In this document: piece after piece, positions 16,248-24,339 of the stretch
Layout: every line of letters begins with the position of its first letter
Numbering within the stretch: the stretch's first letter is position 1
NCBI GenBank assembly: GCA_965204655.1
Contig: OZ241998.1
Span: 1 to 64,000, forward strand
DNA: 64,000 nucleotides
DNA from: CATQHL01 sp965204655
GTDB taxonomy: Bacteria > Actinomycetota > Acidimicrobiia > Acidimicrobiales > CATQHL01
Direction: 5' to 3'
Position numbers and translations under genes: made by a program
Notes under the pieces: generated by a model
What the model saw: only the letters and a program-made list of their open reading frames with translations
Database searches by the model: none
Told to the model about the DNA's origin: nothing

Positions 16248-16388
16248 CAGAAAGGCAACGAGCGTAACGACGACCAGAGCAGGACTATTGACGGGGGGTT
16301 CTCGTTTTATTCTCTGTCTGCTCTCAGTTGGTTCTCTGTCGGTTCTTGTCTGTACCGGTTAGTTGGCGGACATTCAAACTGATCCGGC

Positions 16389-16652
16389 TCAGGCTACTTG
16401 TCTAGCGGAAGCAGAGACGGCGGAACGCTCGGGGCGGTTACGTCCCGGCAGGTTTAGGCTGCTCGACCTCTCAAATGCGACCACTCGAAGAACTGCTCTG
16501 GCTTCCTGTACCCGTCTTAGTCCCAGTTGTCGGGTGGTTTCGTCGAGGTCGTCTAAGTCGGCGCGGTCGCTGCCCCAAATGCCGTCCGACGGCGCTGCCG
16601 CTTGAGGAACTTCGTAGTCCATTGGAGAAAAGAGATGCAGTTGATTCGTCAT
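16389..16652 (-). CDS. Small conserved-type protein of unknown function
   Basis: 87 aa from ATG 16652 (MTNQLHLFSPMDYEVP), with a core LDETTRQLGLRRVQEARAVL that resembles short uncharacterised actinobacterial proteins I have seen, without a known function. A longer frame to 16742 exists, but the shorter start is favoured because a 12-bp element shared with the divergent neighbour lies exactly 16 nt before it. Confidence 0.5.
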   Translation of the reverse strand: MTNQLHLFSPMDYEVPQAAAPSDGIWGSDRADLDDLDETTRQLGLRRVQEARAVLRVVAFERSSSLNLPGRNRPERSAVSASARQVA

Positions 16653-16668
16653 GCCCCTAGCTTGCGGC

Positions 16669-16680
16669 AGGGGTGTGACA
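16669..16680 (-). promoter_or_regulatory. 12-bp element upstream of the minus-strand small gene
   Basis: In gene orientation TGTCACACCCCT, ending 16 nt before ATG 16652. An identical copy in mirror orientation serves the divergent gene. Confidence 0.55.
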
Positions 16681-16795
16681 TCTATCGGTCTGCGGTCGGG
16701 GAGGATTTTGGGGTGAGGGATTGAGCGTCCCCCTCGCCCCACTGACCTTCCGCCCTCCTTAGATTGGGACGATTCTGGGGTGAGGATTTGATGAT

Positions 16796-16807
16796 TGTCA
16801 CACCCCT
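16796..16807 (+). promoter_or_regulatory. 12-bp element upstream of the plus-strand small gene
   Basis: TGTCACACCCCT, ending exactly 16 nt before ATG 16824. Together with 16669-16680 it forms a widely spaced inverted repeat between two divergent small genes, suggesting one regulator or sigma factor controls both. Confidence 0.55.
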
Positions 16808-16823
16808 ATGGGAAGGTTTTGGT

Positions 16824-17207
16824 ATGACGACATTTCAAGTAGCGAAATTTGCAGAAGCAGGAAAAGGGCTGGCAATTGCGGCACGGGCGATGGGTCTGTT
16901 GGCGCCCTCGTTCCGCACGCCGCCGAGGGTCTTGGGTCACAACCGCACGATTCGTCGCGAAGGCGACGTCGTGCTGGTGTCGGTCTTGGGCCGCGGGCGT
17001 GCCTGGGCGGCGGTGCTGGCGGACATGATCGAGGGAGTGGTGCGCGCCAACGACCTAACCGCCCCTCAAGCAGATCGAGTCCGCGACGAGCTCTGGCTAA
17101 GGCTGGACGAGGTTGGATGCGGTGCGGAATCTTCAGGAGTGTTGCGGCCAGGAGATTCGGAAAGCTCACCACTGGCCGAGCCCGTGGGGGAGTCCCTAGC
17201 TGCCTGA
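16824..17207 (+). CDS. Small protein of unknown function
   Basis: 127 aa from ATG 16824, with GGGAAGG about eight bases upstream. It begins MTTFQVAKFAEAGKGLAIAA and contains a short strand pair (GDVVLVSVLGRGRAWAAVLA) and an amphipathic helix with Asp/Arg residues. No family recognised. Divergent from the 87-aa gene and sharing its upstream element, so the two are probably co-regulated. Earlier in-frame starts (16764, 16794) exist but lie upstream of or inside the element. Confidence 0.5.
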   Translation: MTTFQVAKFAEAGKGLAIAARAMGLLAPSFRTPPRVLGHNRTIRREGDVVLVSVLGRGRAWAAVLADMIEGVVRANDLTAPQADRVRDELWLRLDEVGCGAESSGVLRPGDSESSPLAEPVGESLAA

Positions 17208-17363
17208 AGCGCCAGGTCGGCCTGCTGGGTGGCGAGCCTGGCGGGGGATGGGTGTGTTGGAAGTCTCCGACGGGTGAGGCGGCGCGGCATGCCCAGAGGC
17301 CGGGCAGCGGACGGCCAAAGATCGGAGGCTGGGTGCTGAAGGGGGGCTGGGGTAGCTAGGGGG

Positions 17364-17795
17364 CTAGGAGGCGTTGAAACACCAGACGTGTTCGCCCCTG
17401 GTGGGGGTGTCTGGCTCCTCTGTCAGGGGGTAGAAGACGGCTCTGAGACAGTTTCGGTCGGCCTCTAGGGATTCCACGCTGCGGTCAGGCCCCGATTGAT
17501 ACACGACGCGATTGGTGGAAGTCGCCTTGAGGAGTTCGTCGTCGGGGATTCGCAAGCCGTTCAGGTAGAGCTCCACCACGAAGCGAGGACTATCTATCAG
17601 GTCGATCCCGACCGTTTGCTGGGCCAATACTTCGCTTCCGGCTGAGGGAATCAGTTCTTCGATTCGGGGGTCCAACGGAGGAGGCCCCGATCCGCCGCGG
17701 ATCATCACCGCAGTCACTACGGCGGCAATTCCGCCTGCGGCCAACAAGGCGGCCACCAACCCTTGCCGTCGTCGGCTGAGTGCCACGGGTGACAA
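17364..17795 (-). CDS. Single-pass membrane protein of unknown function
   Basis: 143 aa. One N-terminal membrane helix (GLVAALLAAGGIAAVVTAVMI, after an RRR cluster) is followed by an extracellular-type domain (PRIEELIPSAGSEVLAQQTVGIDL) with two Cys near the C-terminus (RNCLRAVFYPL, HVWCFNAS) that could form a disulfide. It is divergent from the PASTA pseudokinase 45 bp away. The function is unknown. Confidence 0.65.
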   Translation of the reverse strand: MSPVALSRRRQGLVAALLAAGGIAAVVTAVMIRGGSGPPPLDPRIEELIPSAGSEVLAQQTVGIDLIDSPRFVVELYLNGLRIPDDELLKATSTNRVVYQSGPDRSVESLEADRNCLRAVFYPLTEEPDTPTRGEHVWCFNAS

Positions 17796-17840
17796 GGCTA
17801 GTTGCGGCTTAGGATTCCTGAGTGAAGGTATCTTGGGGGC

Positions 17841-19847
17841 ATGGACGAGGATTCTGCAAGCTCCGCGCCGAATTCAGAGGCCGTCAACTCCGATTCCCCC
17901 GAGGCGTCCCCTTCCGAGGCGTCGCCTGAGGAGGCCTCTCCCGAGTCGTCCCCTCCCGAGGAGGCGTCCCCCGAGGAGGCGTCCCCCGAGGAGGCGTCCC
18001 CCGAGGAGGCGTCCCCCGAGGAGGCGTCGGCTGAGGAGTCGTCTCTTCCCGAGTCGTCCCCTCCCGAGGAGGCGTCGGCTGAGGAGGCGTCGGTCTCCGT
18101 TGAGGGATCGGCCGAAGAGGGCGAATCTCCCGGGCTAGACGCCGCCGCCGGGGACACTCCTGTGGACGTTGAGGGATCGGCTGAAGAGGGCGAATCTCCC
18201 GGAAGTGAGGTTGCCGACGGGGGAGTGGAAGTCTCGGAGCTTGAAGGGTCGGCTGAAGAGGGGTCGCCCCCCGGGGCTGAAGTCGAAGGTTCGGCGGAGA
18301 GCGAGCACCCGGCTGAGGAATCCGAGGAAACTTCCGAGGAGGGTGCTTCTCTGCGGGAGTCGGGGGAAGCGGACGAAGGGTCGGGGGAAGCGGACGACTC
18401 CCCGCCGGGGGCATCCGAAGAGGAGTCGTCGGTTCTAGATCCGCTGGTAATCGGTCGTTACCACGCAAAAAAGTTGCTGGGCGAGACCGATACGGGGAGA
18501 ATCTACGAAGGTTGGGATGCTGAAGACGGTCGTGAGGTGCTCCTCTGTCTGCTTGAGCCGGATGTCGTCCCCGTAGATGACATAGAAGATCGGTTGTTGC
18601 ACCTGAGCAGGCTGGAGCACCTGCACATATTGCCGTTGCTGGACTGGAATCTGGAACCCGTTCCGCATCTTGTCTATCAGTTTGAAGGCGTGAGCTTGCG
18701 CAGGATCATGGACGCCGGAGTTAGCTTGAGCCTTTCCCAGGTGCTGCTTCTCGGGCTGCAGGCGTCTGAGACGCTGGACGGTCTGGTCTCGGGCGGCATT
18801 ACCCACGGCGCTCTGTGGCCGGAGAACTTCATGGTGGACGCCGGCGGGCGGCTTCACCTAGCAGGGATGGGCGCTTTCTGTTTCCGGAGGCCGCCGAGCC
18901 CCCAAGGCCAGTCCGACCCCGACCGCTACGCCGCTCCTGAAACTTCTGGCGACCCTTCCGCCGCTCCCGGTGAGGTGAGCGAAGTCGATCAGGCTGCCGC
19001 GGACGTCTATTCGCTGGCGCTTGTGTTGGCGGAGGCTGCGGCGGGGGAATGGGTGTCCCCGCAGGTGCTCAGCTTGATGGGAAGCGGGCAGTTGCCGGCA
19101 GAGGACGAAGAGAAGACACGCGCCCTCGGGCCTCTCGCCCCCTTGTTCATCCAGGCTGTGGCGTCCGATTTCAGGGAAAGACCGAGTGCGGGTGAGTTCG
19201 CTCTGGCTTTGAGATCTACCGCTGAACTCCTTCCCCCGCCCAAACGTTTCGACGAAATCATCGAGACCCTCAGCGGCGAGGCGGATTTGCCAGCCCAGGC
19301 GGTTGAGGGTGACGACGAGGAAGACGAGCAGAAAGCCCCCAGACGTCTAGCGGCGGTAGTGAAAGTGGCGGCGGCGTCGATTGTGCTGGTTCTCGGCACC
19401 GGGCTTCTGCTGCTTTTTGCGGCGCGCGGCGACTCCACCCCGACTTACGAGGTTCCCGACGTCGTCGGGATGAATTGGAGCGAAGCGGAAGCCCTGCTGC
19501 GGGAGACAGGCTGGGAACCGCGACGTCTAGAGGTTCGAGTGGCTGGGAGCGAACCTGACGAGGTCACAGCGCAACTGCCGGACGGCGGCGAGCTGCTAGA
19601 CGAGGGACAGGTGGTCAAGGTGCAGGTATCTTTGGGAGACCCGTTGGTGGTCGTGCCCCTCGATCTCCTGGGAATCCCCTTGTCCGAAGCCCGCTTACGA
19701 CTCTCAGCCATCGGTCTGCAGGTCGGCGGGGTGAGTTCACGCGTTGACGCCGAACTGCCCGAGGGCACCGTGTTGAAAATCGACGAGCCGTTTATAGATG
19801 TTCCTAGAGGATCCCAGGTTGACTTGGTGGTCTCTACCCGCGGCTAG
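17841..19847 (+). CDS. Membrane PASTA-domain pseudokinase with acidic repeat N-terminus
   Basis: 668 aa. Residues 1-205 are an extreme Glu/Ser/Pro/Ala region with EEASP repeats. A protein-kinase fold follows (about 210-455: VIGRYHAKKLLGETDTGRIYEG, VYSLALVLAEAAAGEWVSP). Key residues are missing. The VAIK Lys is replaced (REVLLCLLEPD), the HRD Asp is absent (ITHGALWPENFMV) and DFG reads AGMG. It is therefore probably a pseudokinase. A membrane helix near 515-535 is followed by two PASTA domains (YEVPDVVGMNWSEAEALLRE; VVVPLDLLGIPLSEARLRLS), which in PknB-type kinases sense peptidoglycan. It may be a scaffold or receptor for cell-wall growth. gatC begins 9 bp later. Confidence 0.8.
   Translation: MDEDSASSAPNSEAVNSDSPEASPSEASPEEASPESSPPEEASPEEASPEEASPEEASPEEASAEESSLPESSPPEEASAEEASVSVEGSAEEGESPGLDAAAGDTPVDVEGSAEEGESPGSEVADGGVEVSELEGSAEEGSPPGAEVEGSAESEHPAEESEETSEEGASLRESGEADEGSGEADDSPPGASEEESSVLDPLVIGRYHAKKLLGETDTGRIYEGWDAEDGREVLLCLLEPDVVPVDDIEDRLLHLSRLEHLHILPLLDWNLEPVPHLVYQFEGVSLRRIMDAGVSLSLSQVLLLGLQASETLDGLVSGGITHGALWPENFMVDAGGRLHLAGMGAFCFRRPPSPQGQSDPDRYAAPETSGDPSAAPGEVSEVDQAAADVYSLALVLAEAAAGEWVSPQVLSLMGSGQLPAEDEEKTRALGPLAPLFIQAVASDFRERPSAGEFALALRSTAELLPPPKRFDEIIETLSGEADLPAQAVEGDDEEDEQKAPRRLAAVVKVAAASIVLVLGTGLLLLFAARGDSTPTYEVPDVVGMNWSEAEALLRETGWEPRRLEVRVAGSEPDEVTAQLPDGGELLDEGQVVKVQVSLGDPLVVVPLDLLGIPLSEARLRLSAIGLQVGGVSSRVDAELPEGTVLKIDEPFIDVPRGSQVDLVVSTRG
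17958..18032. repeat. 15-bp tandem repeat (EEASP minisatellite)
   Basis: GAGGAGGCGTCCCCC is repeated four times exactly (17958-18017), followed by a diverged fifth unit. It encodes Glu-Glu-Ala-Ser-Pro in the pseudokinase N-terminus. Since 15 is divisible by three, copy-number change would keep the frame. Confidence 0.85.
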
Positions 19848-19856
19848 CGTGCGGTC

Positions 19857-20318
19857 GTGAACTTGGAGAGACGTATATCTCCTTCCGACGTTCTTCACGT
19901 GGCGAAGTTGGCCCGTCTGAAGCTCAGCGATGAAGAACTCGAGCGTTTCACTACTCAACTCTGCGACGTGCTGGATTACGCCTCTGAGATCGACTCGCTA
20001 GACACCGGCGAGGTAGAGCCGACCTCGCACCCCTATCCGTTGGTCAACGTTCTGCGGAAGGACGAAGCAGCCCCCACCCTGTCGGCTGAAGAGGCGCTTT
20101 CGCAGGCTCCGGCAGCCGAGGAGGGGCAGTTTCGTGTGCCTCCGATCCTGATGCGCCCCGCCCGCCCTGATGCCCCCGAACGCCTTGACGGCTCCGTCCG
20201 GCCCGACGCTCCTGACCGCCCTGACCGCTCCAACCGCCCTGACCGCCCTGACGCCGCCGACGCCCCAGACTGCCCTGACGCCTCCGCCCGGCCTGACGCC
20301 GCCGGGGAATCTGCCTAG
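19857..20318 (+). CDS. gatC: Asp/Glu-tRNA amidotransferase subunit C with unusual C-terminal tail
   Basis: Small subunit that stabilises the GatA-GatB complex, which converts Glu-tRNA-Gln or Asp-tRNA-Asn to the amide form. Residues 1-100 are ordinary GatC (VLHVAKLARLKLSDEELERF, EPTSHPYPLVNVLRKDE, FRVPPIL). About 50 further residues form a low-complexity tail rich in Arg-Pro-Asp and Asp-Ala-Pro repeats, making 153 aa where about 95-100 is usual. Start GTG 19857. The tail is encoded by repeating GACCGCCCT-type units and probably arose by repeat expansion. Confidence 0.9.
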   Translation: MNLERRISPSDVLHVAKLARLKLSDEELERFTTQLCDVLDYASEIDSLDTGEVEPTSHPYPLVNVLRKDEAAPTLSAEEALSQAPAAEEGQFRVPPILMRPARPDAPERLDGSVRPDAPDRPDRSNRPDRPDAADAPDCPDASARPDAAGESA

Positions 20319-20338
20319 AAGTTCTGGCGGGGGTTGCT

Positions 20339-21757
20339 GTGAGTGAGACTGCGCGGGAGATTGCACAAGCGGTCAGGAGCGGCGAGAAGTCGGCTCGCCA
20401 GCAGATAGAGGAGACGCTGCAGCGGATCGCCGCCGTTGACAACGAGATAGCGGCCTTCAACGAGGTGACCGCCGACCGCAGCCGCCGCTGCGCCGACGAA
20501 ATCGATCGCCGGGTGGCCGCTGGAGACGATCCAGGCCCCCTTGCGGGCGTGCCGGTAGCCCTGAAGGACAACATCTGCACCTCGGGGGTGCCTACCACCT
20601 GTTCATCCAGGATCTTGGAGGGGTGGTCGCCTCCGTACGACGCCACGGTCGTCTCTCTGCTCGCCTCGGCCGGAGCCGTGGTGGTCGGGAAGACGAACAT
20701 GGACGAGTTCGCCATGGGATCGTCCACCGAAACGTCGGCGTTCGGCCCTACCCGCAATCCCTGGGACGTCCGGCTAGTGCCGGGGGGCTCTTCCGGCGGC
20801 AGCGCCGCCGCCGTGGCGGCGGGAATGACCCCGCTGGCGTTCGGCAGCGACACGGGGGGTTCCATCCGTCAGCCGGCCGCTCTGTGCGGAGTGGTCGGGG
20901 CGAAGCCGACCTACGGACGCGTTTCCCGCTACGGACTGGTTGCGTTTGCTTCTTCCCTTGATCAGATCGGCCCGTTTGCCGCCGACGTAGGCGACGCAGC
21001 CCTGGCACTGGACGTCATCTCCGCCCACGACCCCCGGGATTCCACGTCCATACCGGAGGAGTGCGAGAGCCTGCTGGCGGCTGCGCAGCGGGACGTATCC
21101 GGTTTGCGCGTCGGAGTGATCAGCGAGTTGATGGGCGACGGCATAGCCCACGACGTGGTGGAAAGGGTGGAGGCTGCGGTGCGGGCGCTCCTTGACGCCG
21201 GCGCCGAGGTGTATGAGGTGAGCGTTCCGGCTGTCTCCTACGGTCTTTCCGCTTACTACCTGATCGCCTCTGCCGAGGCGTCTAGCAACCTTGCCCGCTA
21301 CGACGGGGTGCGCTACGGCTTTCGGGCAAAGGGCGAGAACGTTGAGAGAATGAACACCGCCACGCGCACTGCCGGTTTCGGCGACGAGGTCAAGCGACGC
21401 ATAATGCTGGGCACGTTCGCCCTCTCCGCCGGTTACTACGACGCTCTCTACGACAAGGCGCAGAGGGTCAGAACCCTGATCATCAAGGATTTTGAGACCG
21501 CCTATGAGCGCTGTGACGTGCTGTTGTCGCCGACTTCGCCGTCCGTCGCCTTCGCCTTCGGGGAACGCACGGCCGATCCTCTGCGGATGTACCTCTCCGA
21601 CGTTTGCACGATCCCATCCAATCTTGCGGGGCACCCGGCCATCTCCGTGCCCTTCGGGACGGGCGCGGGCGGGCTTCCCGTGGGGGTGCAGATCTTGGCT
21701 CCCACCCTCAGGGAAGCCGACATGTTTGCCGCTGCGGCGGCCCTGGAGCGGGCGTGA
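20339..21757 (+). CDS. gatA: Asp/Glu-tRNA amidotransferase subunit A
   Basis: Amidase-signature subunit that releases ammonia from glutamine for transfer to the misacylated tRNA. 472 aa. The catalytic Lys is in VPVALKDNIC, and the Ser pair is in the PGGSSGGSAAAVAAG and GSDTGGSIRQPAALCG segments. Start GTG 20339, 20 bp after gatC. Its stop overlaps the gatB start by four bases (GTGA at 21754-21757), so translation is coupled. Confidence 0.95.
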   Translation: MSETAREIAQAVRSGEKSARQQIEETLQRIAAVDNEIAAFNEVTADRSRRCADEIDRRVAAGDDPGPLAGVPVALKDNICTSGVPTTCSSRILEGWSPPYDATVVSLLASAGAVVVGKTNMDEFAMGSSTETSAFGPTRNPWDVRLVPGGSSGGSAAAVAAGMTPLAFGSDTGGSIRQPAALCGVVGAKPTYGRVSRYGLVAFASSLDQIGPFAADVGDAALALDVISAHDPRDSTSIPEECESLLAAAQRDVSGLRVGVISELMGDGIAHDVVERVEAAVRALLDAGAEVYEVSVPAVSYGLSAYYLIASAEASSNLARYDGVRYGFRAKGENVERMNTATRTAGFGDEVKRRIMLGTFALSAGYYDALYDKAQRVRTLIIKDFETAYERCDVLLSPTSPSVAFAFGERTADPLRMYLSDVCTIPSNLAGHPAISVPFGTGAGGLPVGVQILAPTLREADMFAAAAALERA

Positions 21758-23262
21758 GCGGAGGCTCGCGTCTCGCCGTTCACGCTGCTGGCGGACAATC
21801 CGGGCAGGCAGCGGGTCGTCCGGCAGTCAATGCTTGGGACGCCGAAGGGTGGGAGGTAGTGATTGGGCTGGAAGTTCACGCCGAGTTAGACACGAGGACG
21901 AAACTTTTCAGCAGCAGCCCCAACGTTTTTGCCGGCGAGCCGAACACAAACGTCAATCCTGTGTGCCTGGGGCTGCCCGGGACGCTGCCGGTGCTGAACG
22001 AGCGGGCAGTGGAGTTGGCGATTCGGGTCTGTCTGGCGCTCAATTCCGAAGTGCGCCCTTCGGAGTTCGCCCGGAAGAACTACTTCTACCCAGACATGCC
22101 GAAGGATTACCAGATCAGCCAGTACGACAAGCCCATCGGCGTCGGAGGCCGGCTGGAACTTCCGTCCGGGAAGGTCGTGGGCATCGTCCGCGCTCATCTA
22201 GAGGAAGACACCGGCAAGTCCACTCACCGCGGCGGAACTGGACGCATAGAAGACGCCGAGTACTCCCTGGTGGACTACAACCGAGCCGGCGTGCCGCTCC
22301 TGGAGATCGTGAGCAGTCCAGACATCCGTTCGGCTGCGGAGGCGCGGGAGTTCGTGACGGAACTGCGCGCCAACCTCCTTGCCGTGGGGGCTTCCGACGG
22401 GAAGATGGAGGAGGGCTCCCTGCGCGTGGACGCCAACGTCTCTCTTCGCCGCAAAGGCGATCCCGAACTGGGCACCCGCTGCGAGATCAAGAACATGAAC
22501 TCCCTGCGTTCGCTGGGGCGCGCCATTGATTACGAGGCTCGTCGGCAGGTAGAACTCTTGAACGTCGGGGAGCGGGTCGCGCAGGAGACGCGCCACTGGA
22601 ACGAGGACACCGAGCGCACCCTCACGCTCCGCAGCAAAGAGGAAGCCACCGATTACCGCTACTTCCCCGAGCCCGACCTTGTGCCGCTCCGCCCCGATCC
22701 GAGTTGGGTGGAGAGCATCAGGGTGGAAATGCCCGAACTCCCCGCCCGCCGCCGTCAGAAGCTCGCCGAAGCCGCACGAAGCGACATTTCTTCGGTGGCG
22801 CTCTTCGTCGGACGCGGGCAGGACGAACTCGCCTTGGCGGCCATCGCAGCCGGCGCTCCTCCTTCGTTGGTTCTGAAGCACCTAGAGCACAACCTCGCCG
22901 ACGGCTTCGGCCAGTTGACCCCTGAGGGTTTCGCTGAGTTGATTGCTATGGAGGAGAGGGGTGAACTCACCTCCAACCAGGTCAAGGTCGTCCTCAAGGA
23001 GATGACGCTCAGCGGCGCTTCACCGGCTCAGGTAGCGGCTGACGCCGGTTTTGAAGCCGTCTCGGGCTCTCGGCTGGAGAGCATCCTCAACGATCTCATA
23101 GCAGAGTACCCCGAAGAGTGGAGACGCTTCAGCGAAGGGGACGCAAAAGAGCGAAAGAAACTCCAGGGTTTCTTCACCGGCGGGGTGATGCGTCGGACTG
23201 ATGGACAGGCCGACGGACGGGCGGTTGCTGATCTGCTCGCCGCCCGGGCTCAGTCCGGGTGA
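21754..23262 (+). CDS. gatB: Asp/Glu-tRNA amidotransferase subunit B
   Basis: Binds the misacylated tRNA, activates its side chain with ATP and receives ammonia from GatA. 502 aa from GTG 21754. The catalytic cradle starts VVIGLEVHAELDTRTKLFSS, with GLPGTLPVLNERAVELAI, YFYPDMPKDYQISQYD and HLEEDTGKS following. The C-terminal helical and YqeY-like tail ends near VMRRTDGQADGRAVADLL. A longer in-frame ORF reaching back into gatA is a shadow. The last 13 bp overlap the convergent HTH gene. Confidence 0.95.
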   Translation: MSGGSRLAVHAAGGQSGQAAGRPAVNAWDAEGWEVVIGLEVHAELDTRTKLFSSSPNVFAGEPNTNVNPVCLGLPGTLPVLNERAVELAIRVCLALNSEVRPSEFARKNYFYPDMPKDYQISQYDKPIGVGGRLELPSGKVVGIVRAHLEEDTGKSTHRGGTGRIEDAEYSLVDYNRAGVPLLEIVSSPDIRSAAEAREFVTELRANLLAVGASDGKMEEGSLRVDANVSLRRKGDPELGTRCEIKNMNSLRSLGRAIDYEARRQVELLNVGERVAQETRHWNEDTERTLTLRSKEEATDYRYFPEPDLVPLRPDPSWVESIRVEMPELPARRRQKLAEAARSDISSVALFVGRGQDELALAAIAAGAPPSLVLKHLEHNLADGFGQLTPEGFAELIAMEERGELTSNQVKVVLKEMTLSGASPAQVAADAGFEAVSGSRLESILNDLIAEYPEEWRRFSEGDAKERKKLQGFFTGGVMRRTDGQADGRAVADLLAARAQSG

Positions 23263-23486
23263 AGCGCTCCGGCCAGTTTGTCGACGTGGGCGGCGCTGAG
23301 GCGAACGTAAGACCCCAGCCGATAGGCGGGGATCAGGCCTTCGTTCACCATCCTTAGTAGTTCGTCGTCGCCTGCGCCGAGTCGGGCGCATGCTTCGGTT
23401 GGATCGATGAGGCGCACCGAGCCGAAATCGCAGGAACCCTCGGAATCGGCAGCGGTCGCGTAAGAGCTTGCGCAGATGAGAGACAC
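23250..23486 (-). CDS. Excisionase/MerR-type helix-turn-helix DNA-binding protein
   Basis: 78 aa. Residues about 27-78 (LIDPTEACARLGAGDDELLRM, then IPAYRLGSYVRLSAAHVDKL) match the small winged HTH of excisionases and MerR-like adaptors. AAGGAGG lies seven bases before ATG 23486. It overlaps the end of gatB and is divergent from the TA-like pair. It could regulate that pair or be a leftover of a mobile element. No integrase is visible. Confidence 0.65.
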   Translation of the reverse strand: MSLICASSYATAADSEGSCDFGSVRLIDPTEACARLGAGDDELLRMVNEGLIPAYRLGSYVRLSAAHVDKLAGALHPD

Positions 23487-23680
23487 GTTGTCCTCCTTTT
23501 GTGTTCTTGGCGTTCCGGTGCGGCTAGCGGGGGTTGCCGAACCGCGTGTTGCGCCTCAAATTCCCCGCTGGTTTCTCAAGGAGTTCTCACTAGTTACACA
23601 AAGGAGTTGGGCATTTCGTGTAGAAAATGTGGAATGGACTGCGTTATCTAAGTTGCTTTGCAATGCGAAAACATCACTTA

Positions 23681-23920
23681 ATGAACGTTTTGATATCCGC
23701 ACGCCTCCACGAAACGCTCGGAGAATTAGTCGAAACTGGGGGGTTGAGCAGTTGGCTGGAAGATGCGGCGTGGCGCAAGCTAAAACAACGACAGGAGCTT
23801 GAAATGAAATCTGCCGCCAAACTCGTGAACTACCAGGAAGATCTCCTCGATTTAGGAATCGGCAGTTGCGGAGGACGGGAATGGTCGGTTTTTGGGGGCT
23901 GTTTTTCAGACGACGCATAA
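23681..23920 (+). CDS. Ribbon-helix-helix-type antitoxin candidate
   Basis: 79 aa from ATG 23681: MNVLISARLHETLGELVE and then a helix GLSSWLEDAAWRKLKQRQEL, the strand-helix-helix layout of CopG/RHH DNA-binding antitoxins. In-frame ATGs at 23627 and 23663 are also possible, and none has a convincing ribosome-binding site. It lies 15 bp upstream of a MazF-like gene, the usual antitoxin-toxin order. The region is noticeably AT-rich for this window. Confidence 0.5.
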   Translation: MNVLISARLHETLGELVETGGLSSWLEDAAWRKLKQRQELEMKSAAKLVNYQEDLLDLGIGSCGGREWSVFGGCFSDDA

Positions 23921-23935
23921 CGCATTGGCCGTTCT

Positions 23936-24280
23936 ATGGAACGTTTGGACGGAGCGTTTCCTAGAAGAGGGCAACTCTGGAAATTGCTCGACGGCAAGTC
24001 GCTCCTGGTTCTTCAGCACGATCTCCTAAATCGGGAACTTCGGACAACCTCTGGCGTGGTTGTGACGCGCTTTCGCCAGCGGGCGCCTGCGCCGTTGAGG
24101 GTTCGGTTACCGGCTGATACCTGGGGCGCTACGACCGATTATTGGGTGAAGGTGCCCTTGTTGAGAACCGTGGCTCAGACGGAGTTAGAGAGTTTCTTGG
24201 GCGAGGCCAGCGGGGACAATATGAAAGAAGTGGAGAGCGCCTTGCTTCTGGTGCTGGATCTTGAGAGAAACGGGGGCTGA
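23936..24280 (+). CDS. MazF/PemK-like toxin candidate
   Basis: 114 aa. RRGQLWKLLDGKSLLVLQHDLLN resembles the N-terminal strand pattern of MazF/PemK endoribonucleases (G-x-x-W ... VLVLQxDxLN). LLRTVAQTELESFLGEASGD and the final helix EVESALLLVLDL match the family C-terminus. The likely role is mRNA cleavage under stress, neutralised by the upstream RHH protein. Sequence match is partial, so the call is moderate. Confidence 0.6.
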   Translation: MERLDGAFPRRGQLWKLLDGKSLLVLQHDLLNRELRTTSGVVVTRFRQRAPAPLRVRLPADTWGATTDYWVKVPLLRTVAQTELESFLGEASGDNMKEVESALLLVLDLERNGG

Positions 24281-24303
24281 TCTTGCTCGCTCCGGGCGCC
24301 GGG

Positions 24304-24333
24304 CTGACGATTCCTGCATAAGTTTGCTAGACA
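24304..24333 (+). promoter_or_regulatory. Candidate promoter for a leaderless FAH-family gene
   Basis: CTGACG (24304-24309), an 18-bp spacer and TAGACA (24328-24333) end six bases before ATG 24340. No Shine-Dalgarno sequence precedes the ATG, so the message would be leaderless. Confidence 0.4.
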
Positions 24334-24339
24334 ATTGAC

